DNA of 64,000 nucleotides from NCBI RefSeq assembly GCF_018736045.1, contig NZ_CP076132.1, positions 2,093,501 to 2,157,500 on the forward strand, given 5' to 3'. Below, piece by piece: positions 25,349-32,399 of this stretch. How positions within the stretch are numbered: the first letter of the stretch is position 1; each line of letters opens with the position of its first letter. Source of the DNA: Flammeovirga yaeyamensis. Lineage in GTDB: Bacteria; Bacteroidota; Bacteroidia; Cytophagales; Flammeovirgaceae. The position numbers were made by a program, and so were the translations under genes. Below the pieces are notes generated by a model that worked only from the letters and a program-made list of their open reading frames with translations, had not been told where the DNA came from and ran no database searches.

Positions 25349-26296
25349 TTATTTTTTCTTCTCTTCTTTTGGTGCTTTGTCTTTTTTACCAAAAACAGAG
25401 AAGTGTACATATCTTTTAGGATGTGCTTGGAAATCGATGAATAAAGAATCCAAATCAGCCATTGTTTTTACCATTTGGTCATGAAGCTCTCTTTGGGTAA
25501 GTAAAGCACCAACAGATCCTTCTGGGTTATTTACATTATCTAAAGTTTTGTTCATGTTAGCAAGCAATAGTTGTGCTTCTTCAACAGTTTTCTTTAAATC
25601 TGCATTCTCCAAAGAGTCAGCAATGTTCTTAAAAGAAGCCAACATAGGTTCTAAGTTCGATGAAGCGTCAGCAAAATCATTGGAGATCTTTTCAAAGTTT
25701 TGAATCGATACATTCAAAGATCTTGTGTCGATATTCGCCATTTTGTAGTTGGCTGTTATTAGTAGGTCATCCACTTTCTGACTAGTGGTTTTGAAAGTTG
25801 ACATCACAAATCGAGCAGTGTCTAGAGTAGATTCTAGAGAGGCTAAAATAGGATCTGCTTTCTTAGAAATCGCAGCTATCATTCCATCTTCAATTTCACC
25901 TTCTAATATACTTCCTTCTTCAGCTAAGGCTTTTTTCACAGGGAATCGAATAATTACCTGTTTGTCTCCTAACATACCTTTGTCTGCAATAACAGCAATA
26001 GCTCCTTTATAAATAGTGTAATCTTTATTAATATCTAAAGTGACTTTTACTTTATTATTTTCTTCTTGTAATAATTCCATAAAAGATACTCTTCCAACTT
26101 TAACACCGTTAATTGTGACTATATTTGAGACTTGTAAATCTGGAGTTTGATCGTAAACGACGAAGTATTGGTTTTGGTTAGAAAAAACATCAATTCCTTT
26201 GAGGAAGTTATATCCTACCCAAAGTACAATAAAACAGATAGTTGCGAAAAGTGCTACCTTTACTTCGTTAGAAAATTCGATTTTTATTTTGGCCAC
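25349..26296 (-). CDS. MCE/MlaD-family lipid-transfer protein
   Basis: Inner-membrane-anchored MCE protein expected to bind phospholipid in the periplasm, as MlaD does. The frame opens at a TTG at 26344; the GTG at 26296 is chosen because the family begins directly before the membrane anchor (AKIKIEFSNEVKVALFATICFIVLWVGYNFLKG). The MCE domain follows at about residues 25-105 (YDQTPDLQVSNIVTINGVKVGRVSFM ... GMLGDKQVIIRF), then a long helical region suited to oligomer formation. A lysine-rich tail ends the protein. It is divergent from lptD, which fits an outer-membrane lipid theme. No MlaE or MlaF homologue is in the window. Confidence 0.87.
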   Translation of the reverse strand: MAKIKIEFSNEVKVALFATICFIVLWVGYNFLKGIDVFSNQNQYFVVYDQTPDLQVSNIVTINGVKVGRVSFMELLQEENNKVKVTLDINKDYTIYKGAIAVIADKGMLGDKQVIIRFPVKKALAEEGSILEGEIEDGMIAAISKKADPILASLESTLDTARFVMSTFKTTSQKVDDLLITANYKMANIDTRSLNVSIQNFEKISNDFADASSNLEPMLASFKNIADSLENADLKKTVEEAQLLLANMNKTLDNVNNPEGSVGALLTQRELHDQMVKTMADLDSLFIDFQAHPKRYVHFSVFGKKDKAPKEEKKK

Positions 26297-26360
26297 GTTT
26301 AAGTATTTTGGTTTGTATTTATAAGTTACAATTGTAGCTTGCAACTGTAATATGACTTCT

Positions 26361-26368
26361 CAAATTTA
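26361..26368 (-). promoter_or_regulatory. Possible -7 box for the MCE gene
   Basis: The minus strand reads TAAATTTG, 64 bases before the GTG at 26296. No TTG is found at the normal spacing, so support is partial. Confidence 0.27.
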
Positions 26369-26411
26369 TCAAAGAATATTATTTTATCTACATTTCTTTG
26401 GGATTTTGATC

Positions 26412-26441
26412 TTGAAGACTCGAAATATTACATTAAATTTG
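26412..26441 (+). promoter_or_regulatory. Bacteroidota-type promoter of the lptD operon
   Basis: TTG at 26412-26414, exactly 19 bp, then TAAATTTG at 26434-26441: a full match to the Bacteroidota -33/-7 consensus. It predicts a start of transcription near 26447, which rules out a GTG start at 26443 and supports translation from the ATG at 26473. Confidence 0.6.
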
Positions 26442-26472
26442 TGTGAAGTCGGTTATTCAATACCCTGACTTT

Positions 26473-29400
26473 ATGTTTAAGCTTTTTAGTCATTATCTAA
26501 ATACACTTAATTTTTTGCAAAACTTATTGTATGGACTTGCGAGCATCTTTCTGTTTATTTGTCTATCAGGAAATCAAGCGCAAGCGGGAGAAATAAGTGA
26601 TGAAGAAATCACCGCGTTCTATAAAGTAGAGAATGATACTGCCAAAAGTAGGCAGGCGGTACGTACTTTGTCAAAAACTATTCGTCAGTTAAATGCAACT
26701 TCTAAAAATGAAACTTTAGAGAAGTATGCTGCTGCTCTACACGCTTTTTCAGATTCAGTGTTATTTAGAGGGGATAGAGAGTTACAACAAATCAGGAAAG
26801 ATATGTCTGATCCTGACATCGTAGAGCAAATAGTCGATTTAAATAATGCCTTAGTTTCTGATGATGATATCGAATGGGACAATGTAGATGAAACCGTATT
26901 TGATGAACTCGATGCTATAATACTCGATTTTTCAGGAGGAGATAAGTATGTTTCGCCAGAAGAGATCTTTAATACATTAGACTTACTGAAAAGAGAGGGA
27001 GCTGATTCAATCGCGAAAGCGGAAGATCAATTTGAAAATCCTGTAGAATATACCGCAGAGCGAACCAATATGGTAATGAGAACCCAAACATTATACCTCG
27101 AAGAAAAAGCAGAGGTAACGTTTGGTGAACAGAAATTGAATGCAGGTCAGATTGAGATGAACTTTGTGACTCACATTGTAAAAGCACAAGGTATGGCTGA
27201 TTCCACCGGTAAGATCGTTGAAAAACCCATTTTTGTTGATGGACAATCGACCTTTAATGCCAACCAAATGATTTACAATTATGAAACGGGTAAAGGTCTA
27301 ATTAAAGGTATTGTAACAGAAGAAAGTGATGGTATTATCACATCTCAGTTAGTGAAAAAAACAGCAGGAGAGGAAATGTATATGGCAGACAACGTGTATA
27401 CCACTTGTCGTTTAGAACACCCTCACTTTGGTTTTAAAACGCAAAAACTAAAGGTAGTCCCTGAAAAAAATATTGTATCTGGTCCTTTCTTAGTAGAGTT
27501 GAATGAAACACCTCTCCCTTTAGGCTTCTTCTTTGGTATTTTCCCTGCAACAACAAATAATACTTCCGGTTTCATTATGCCTACTTATGGTGAGTCGACC
27601 GATAGAGGATTTTACCTTAGAGATGGTGGTGTATTCTTAGCTTTAACGGACTACTTTAACTTACAAGTTTTAGGTTCTGCTTATACACTAGGTGGATGGG
27701 GTGTAAGAACACAATCCCAATACCGAAAAAGATATGCGTTTAGTGGTAGTTTTGGTTTCGATTATATCAATAACTTATTCCAGGAAAATGATGGTTCTGT
27801 ATCGACTCAAACCGATTACTCATTACGTTGGACTCACTCTCAAGAAAGTAAAAAGAATTCACGTTTCTCAGCAAACGTCAATATTGCCAATTCAGATTAT
27901 AACAGAAACAACTCACAAAACGCCAATGATTACTTACAGTCTTCGATGAACTCGTCGATTAGTTATAGTAATAGTTTTTCAGTAGGTAACGTAAATTTCT
28001 CCACAACGGCTCAAGGTCGTTATCAACAAAATGTTCAAACAGGCGAGGCAACATTAGCTCCAGAAGCAAGTTTAAACATGGCGAGAGCGAGGCCTTTTAA
28101 ATCTTTATTTAAAAAGTCAAATCCTATTTCAGAGATTGGTATTACATATAATATGAGTGCTAGAGGTGAAGTAACCAACAAATTAGGTGCAGGTAAACTC
28201 CCTTTTGATGTGGTTGGTGCTGATAATTCAGATGATGATGGCATTGGAGAAGATGGTAAATATCCTGATTTATTAGCCAATTTAGGTGATTATTCCGATC
28301 AGTTCCGTTGGGGTGTGACACATGACATTCCAGTTTCCACTCAGATGAAAGTTTTAAAGCACTTTACGTTATCACCTAGTTTTTCTTATAAAGAATACTG
28401 GCACCCTGTAAGCTATGATTATACTTATATTGAATCTGAAAATGCGGTTTTAGTAGATACAACCAATGCGTTGACAAGATATAGTGAATACAGAACTTCA
28501 GTAGGTTTTAACACCAACATGTTTATGTTCTATAATATGAAAGGCGGTTCAATCTTCAGACATACGATTCAGCCTTCTATTTCATATAACTTTAACCCAG
28601 ATTTTGGTGATCCTACTTTTGATTATTATCAATATGTACAAACAAGTGAGTCTAATACTAATGGAACAAAAGTATTTAGATCTCAAGGCGGATTAGTAGG
28701 AGCTCCTAGTGGAAATAGAAGTCAGGCCATAAGTTTCTCCATCAACAACATCTTAGAACATAAATCTGGTCAAAAAGGTGAAGATGGGAAATCGAAAAAG
28801 ACAATGATCTTAAATAACTTGAGCATGTCATCAGGTTATGATTTCGAACGAGATTCTTTGAATTGGTCAGATATTAATGCAGGTTTCAGAACAACACTAC
28901 TTAAAAAAGTAGATGTAAGTGTTAATTCTAGATGGGATCCTTACCGTTATGTAGTTACTTCAACAGAATATGATGAAGGAGCAGGTAGAGAAGTGGTAAC
29001 AGGTCAGTATAAATCAAAAGACCTATTAGCAGGCTCAGGCGGAGGAGTTGCCAACCTTAGTAATTTAACTGTTGCAATAGGTACAAGATTACAACCAAAA
29101 GGAGCCAAAGAAAAGAAAGAAAAGAAATTGGATGAAATGGAGCCAAGGAACGAAATGGAACGTCAGATGATCGAAGAGATGAGGCGTAATCCTGATCTTT
29201 ATATGGACTTTGATATTCCTTGGTCATTATCATTAAATTATAGTTTGAACTATAGTCAAGTAGGATTTGCTGAACCGACAGTCACTCAAACCTTAACGTT
29301 TAGTGGTGATGTTTCTCTAACACCAAAATGGAAAGTGGCTTTCAGGTCTGGTTATGACTTCAAATTAGGTTCATTCTCGTATACATCACTGGATTTAACC

Positions 29401-29556
29401 AGAGACCTACACTGTTGGCAACTTACAGCCAACTGGATTCCATTTGGACCACGTCAGTCTTATAACATTACAATCGCTGTAAAAGCAGCTATGTTACAAG
29501 ATTTGAAGTGGGAGAGACGTAACTCATGGATTGATAGAAACGATAGATTCCAATAA
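26473..29556 (+). CDS. lptD: LPS-assembly protein LptD-like (OstA family)
   Basis: Outer-membrane barrel that places LPS on the cell surface. The ATG at 26473 is chosen over the GTG at 26443 because of the promoter position; a signal region follows (LLYGLASIFLFICLSGNQAQAG). A beta-jellyroll part lies near residues 190-330 (TLYLEEKAEVTFGEQKLNAG, then MYMADNVYTTCRLEHPHFGF), and a long barrel follows from about 350 to the end (SGFIMPTYGESTDRGFYLRDGGVF). At about 1,027 residues it is larger than the E. coli protein but usual for Bacteroidota. Three bases separate it from the thioesterase gene, and four further genes continue the operon. Confidence 0.88.
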   Translation: MFKLFSHYLNTLNFLQNLLYGLASIFLFICLSGNQAQAGEISDEEITAFYKVENDTAKSRQAVRTLSKTIRQLNATSKNETLEKYAAALHAFSDSVLFRGDRELQQIRKDMSDPDIVEQIVDLNNALVSDDDIEWDNVDETVFDELDAIILDFSGGDKYVSPEEIFNTLDLLKREGADSIAKAEDQFENPVEYTAERTNMVMRTQTLYLEEKAEVTFGEQKLNAGQIEMNFVTHIVKAQGMADSTGKIVEKPIFVDGQSTFNANQMIYNYETGKGLIKGIVTEESDGIITSQLVKKTAGEEMYMADNVYTTCRLEHPHFGFKTQKLKVVPEKNIVSGPFLVELNETPLPLGFFFGIFPATTNNTSGFIMPTYGESTDRGFYLRDGGVFLALTDYFNLQVLGSAYTLGGWGVRTQSQYRKRYAFSGSFGFDYINNLFQENDGSVSTQTDYSLRWTHSQESKKNSRFSANVNIANSDYNRNNSQNANDYLQSSMNSSISYSNSFSVGNVNFSTTAQGRYQQNVQTGEATLAPEASLNMARARPFKSLFKKSNPISEIGITYNMSARGEVTNKLGAGKLPFDVVGADNSDDDGIGEDGKYPDLLANLGDYSDQFRWGVTHDIPVSTQMKVLKHFTLSPSFSYKEYWHPVSYDYTYIESENAVLVDTTNALTRYSEYRTSVGFNTNMFMFYNMKGGSIFRHTIQPSISYNFNPDFGDPTFDYYQYVQTSESNTNGTKVFRSQGGLVGAPSGNRSQAISFSINNILEHKSGQKGEDGKSKKTMILNNLSMSSGYDFERDSLNWSDINAGFRTTLLKKVDVSVNSRWDPYRYVVTSTEYDEGAGREVVTGQYKSKDLLAGSGGGVANLSNLTVAIGTRLQPKGAKEKKEKKLDEMEPRNEMERQMIEEMRRNPDLYMDFDIPWSLSLNYSLNYSQVGFAEPTVTQTLTFSGDVSLTPKWKVAFRSGYDFKLGSFSYTSLDLTRDLHCWQLTANWIPFGPRQSYNITIAVKAAMLQDLKWERRNSWIDRNDRFQ

Positions 29557-29559
29557 AAA

Positions 29560-30072
29560 ATGCCATTCTTTCACGATAAACAAAAAAGCTATCCACAGGA
29601 AACTGAATCGAGAGTTATTATCAGATTTCAGGACTGTGATCCATTTCGTCATCTAAACAATGCGAAATATTTCGATTATTTCTTTAATGCAAGAGAAGAT
29701 AGAGTTCCTCAATTGTATGGATACAATATTGCTGATATCTATAAAGAATTTGGAACAGGATGGGTAATTTATAATCATCAAATTTCTTATTTAAGACCAG
29801 CCGCCGTAGGTGAGTGGGTGCGTATTAAATCAAGTATTATCCACGTAGATGAAAACTCAATTACTGTTGAGTATTACATGTTGGATGATGCTAAGAAATC
29901 TTTAAAAACGGTTCTTTGGTCGAAGATGAAATACATTGACCCAAGATCAGGAAAAAGTACAGATCATCAACCAGAAGTATTAGACTATTTAAAGACGATA
30001 TCAAATAAGTCTGTAGATATATCAGAAGTTTCTTTTGAGGAGCGTATTAAGCAGTTGAAAGAAATGCTTTAA
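29560..30072 (+). CDS. 4HBT-type acyl-CoA thioesterase
   Basis: Predicted hotdog-fold thioesterase releasing an acyl or aroyl group from CoA or ACP. The signature RFQDCDPFRHLNNAKYFDYF carries the catalytic Asp (D-C-D-P) and the HLNN active-site region of the 4HBT branch; later strands are WVIYNHQISYLRPAAVGEWVRIKSSI. At 170 residues the length is normal. It starts 3 bases after lptD and ends one base before the Lgt-like gene. A supply or removal of acyl chains for the downstream lipid enzymes is conceivable, by context only. Confidence 0.83.
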   Translation: MPFFHDKQKSYPQETESRVIIRFQDCDPFRHLNNAKYFDYFFNAREDRVPQLYGYNIADIYKEFGTGWVIYNHQISYLRPAAVGEWVRIKSSIIHVDENSITVEYYMLDDAKKSLKTVLWSKMKYIDPRSGKSTDHQPEVLDYLKTISNKSVDISEVSFEERIKQLKEML

Positions 30073-30073
30073 T

Positions 30074-30841
30074 ATGGAAATCCCTTATACACCTCAATTA
30101 TTTGATATTCCCATCAATATTCACCTTATAAGCGAATACCTTTCTTTTTTTGTAGGCTTTCAGTTTTATCGAATGCTTAAGAAAAGACAAGTTGACCCTA
30201 TTGATAGTAATAATCGTTTATCAATTATTTTGGGAGCAGCAATTGGTGCTTTTCTAGGTTCAAGAATCATTGGTTTTTTAGAAAATCCTACCTTAGATAT
30301 TGATAGTGTCATTCAATTATACAATAACAAAACCATAATGGGTGGGTTATTTGGTGGACTTCTTGGGGTGGAGATTACAAAACTATTTATAAAAGAGAAA
30401 AAGTCTTCAGGAGACTTATTTGTATTCCCATTGATGTTAGGAATTGGGATTGGAAGAATTGGTTGTTTCCTTTCTGGGGTAAATGAATTTACCTACGGGA
30501 AGCCAACCAATTTTTTTATGGGAATGGATCTAGGTGATGGAGTTTTCAGACACCCTACATCACTTTATGAAATACTTTTTTTAATTGGGTTAGCATTTGT
30601 ACTTTATCAGGTGAAGCAGAGAATCACTTTAGAAAATGGGACACTTTTTAAATTGTTCATGCTTTCTTACTTTGGGTTCCGTTTCATCATAGAATTTATT
30701 AAACCCAATGTATTTTTTATATTACACTTGAGTAGTATTCAATGGCTTTGTATCACCTGTTGGTTGTATTACTCAAAATCGATTATTAAGCTTAGCAAAC
30801 AATGCCTACAAGAAAATACAACTATTACGACTTCACATTAA
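30074..30841 (+). CDS. Lgt-like membrane protein lacking key Lgt residues
   Basis: Resembles prolipoprotein diacylglyceryl transferase, which moves diacylglycerol from phosphatidylglycerol to lipoprotein cysteines. It has about seven membrane helices, the signature-like GIGRIGCFLSG (residues 124-134), RHPTSLYE (159-166) and FGFRFIIEFIKPN (200-212). Arg128, Glu138, Arg203 and Glu207 are present. The His of the family's F-H-G-G-L motif is Met89 here (TIMGGLFGG), and the Asn of G-R-x-G-N is Cys131. Both positions matter in E. coli Lgt (family knowledge), so this is unlikely to be the housekeeping enzyme. Its last 40 bases overlap the radical SAM gene. Confidence 0.75.
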   Translation: MEIPYTPQLFDIPINIHLISEYLSFFVGFQFYRMLKKRQVDPIDSNNRLSIILGAAIGAFLGSRIIGFLENPTLDIDSVIQLYNNKTIMGGLFGGLLGVEITKLFIKEKKSSGDLFVFPLMLGIGIGRIGCFLSGVNEFTYGKPTNFFMGMDLGDGVFRHPTSLYEILFLIGLAFVLYQVKQRITLENGTLFKLFMLSYFGFRFIIEFIKPNVFFILHLSSIQWLCITCWLYYSKSIIKLSKQCLQENTTITTSH

Positions 30842-32190
30842 GTCTTTGTCCAGAATGTCTAAAACGAGTAGACGCAAAAATCATTTTCGAAGATGAAAAG
30901 GTGTTTATGCTCAAAAGATGTCCTGAACATGGCAATTCAAAAGTACTCATAGCTGATGATATTGAGTATTATAAAAACATCAGAAATTATAATAAGAACC
31001 CAGAGTTTCCTTATACTTTTAATACAAAAACACATTATGGATGTCCTTATGATTGTGGTCTTTGTCCCGATCATGAACAACATTCGTGTTTAACTGTAGT
31101 CGAAATTACTGACCGTTGTAATTTAACTTGTCCGACTTGTTATGCGGGTTCATCGCCTACTTATGGTCGACATAGAACTTTTGAGGAAGTAAAAGCGATG
31201 TTGGATGCTGTTGTAAGGAATGAAAAAGAACCTGATGTAGTTCAGATAAGTGGAGGTGAACCCACTGTTCATCCAGAGTTATTTAAAATTCTAGATTATG
31301 CAAAATCGCTACCCATCAAACATTTGATGTTGAATACAAATGGAGTAGAGATTGCAAAGGATTTTGACTATGCGAAAAGGTTGGCCTCTTACATGCCAGA
31401 TTTTGAAATCTATCTTCAATTTGACTCTTTTGATAATGAAGTCTTGAAAACAATGAGAGGGGCGGAGTTATCAAAAACTAGAGAGAAAGCGATTCATCAT
31501 CTCAATAAATTAAATCTATCCACAACTTTGGTGGTGACACTTCAAAAAGGATTGAACGATCATGAAATGGGTGAGACCATTGATTATGCTTTGAAGCAAA
31601 AGTGTATTCGTGGCGTAACTTTTCAGCCTACACAAGAGGCAGGGAGATTAGAGAACTTCGATCATGCGAAAGATAGAATTACTCTCACAGAAACCAGACG
31701 AAAAATATTAGAACAATCTTCGGTTTTTAAAAGTGATGACTTGATTCCTGTGCCATGTAACCCAGATGCATTAGTAATGGGTTATGCTTTAAAACTAGGA
31801 GGAAAGGCGACTCCATTAACTAGATATATTAATCCTGCAGATCTTCTTGATAATAGTAAAAACACTATTGTTTATGAACAAGATGAGTTTTTACAGAATA
31901 AAATGATTGATATATTTAGTACCGGAATATCCACAGATAAGGCCACTCAAGAGATGCATCAATTGCTTTGTTGTTTGCCTTTTGTTGATGCTCCACAATT
32001 GGGTTATGATAATTTATTTCGAGTAATTATCATGAACTTTATGGATGCACATAATTTTGATGTGAGAGCCATCAAAAAGTCTTGTGTACATATCGTTAAT
32101 AAAGACAATAAGATCATTCCTTTTGAAACAATGAATCTATTGTATAGGGATGAAAAGAAAGATAAATTATTGGAACTTCAACAACAGTAA
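30802..32190 (+). CDS. Radical SAM protein resembling tetraether lipid synthase (Tes/MJ0619 family)
   Basis: Radical S-adenosylmethionine enzyme. The core cluster motif is C106, C110 and C113 (CNLTCPTC), and the SAM-binding GGEP is at 151-154. Before it lie a rubredoxin-like pair (C16, C19, C40 with PEHG) and a second cysteine cluster C81, C85, C88, C96 (YGCPYDCGLCPDHEQHSC). The C-terminus holds KKSCVHIV ... IIPFETMNLLYRD. This order and wording recall archaeal MJ0619, reported to join lipid tails into tetraethers. The C-terminal PF-C found in archaeal members (from memory) reads PF-E here. At 462 residues the length fits. It overlaps the Lgt-like gene by 40 bases. The reaction is not known; lipid C-C bond formation or another lipid modification is inference. 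Confidence 0.72.
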   Translation: MPTRKYNYYDFTLSLCPECLKRVDAKIIFEDEKVFMLKRCPEHGNSKVLIADDIEYYKNIRNYNKNPEFPYTFNTKTHYGCPYDCGLCPDHEQHSCLTVVEITDRCNLTCPTCYAGSSPTYGRHRTFEEVKAMLDAVVRNEKEPDVVQISGGEPTVHPELFKILDYAKSLPIKHLMLNTNGVEIAKDFDYAKRLASYMPDFEIYLQFDSFDNEVLKTMRGAELSKTREKAIHHLNKLNLSTTLVVTLQKGLNDHEMGETIDYALKQKCIRGVTFQPTQEAGRLENFDHAKDRITLTETRRKILEQSSVFKSDDLIPVPCNPDALVMGYALKLGGKATPLTRYINPADLLDNSKNTIVYEQDEFLQNKMIDIFSTGISTDKATQEMHQLLCCLPFVDAPQLGYDNLFRVIIMNFMDAHNFDVRAIKKSCVHIVNKDNKIIPFETMNLLYRDEKKDKLLELQQQ

Positions 32191-32191
32191 A

Positions 32192-32377
32192 ATGAATAAT
32201 CACGAAGGCATTATTATATTTTTCATCATTTTATTTATTTCACCATTCGTCATTTTTATGGGTATTGGACTAATACTAAGGATGAAGGGTAAAGATTGGC
32301 AAGCAAAAATATTTTTTACAATAGCAGTAGTTTATGCTATTGTAGGTACAGGAATATGTGGAACTATGCTATCATAA
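32192..32377 (+). CDS. Small two-helix membrane protein
   Basis: A 61-residue protein starting at the ATG at 32192, one base after the radical SAM stop; a longer frame from 32150 would overlap that gene and is not preferred. Two hydrophobic helices (IIIFFIILFISPFVIFMGIGLIL and IFFTIAVVYAIVGTGICG) flank a short basic loop (RMKGKDWQAK). It is the last gene of the lptD operon. It might anchor or partner the Lgt-like and radical SAM proteins; no family is recognised. Confidence 0.6.
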   Translation: MNNHEGIIIFFIILFISPFVIFMGIGLILRMKGKDWQAKIFFTIAVVYAIVGTGICGTMLS

Positions 32378-32399
32378 AAAATGAGAATTTCGGTGGTTA

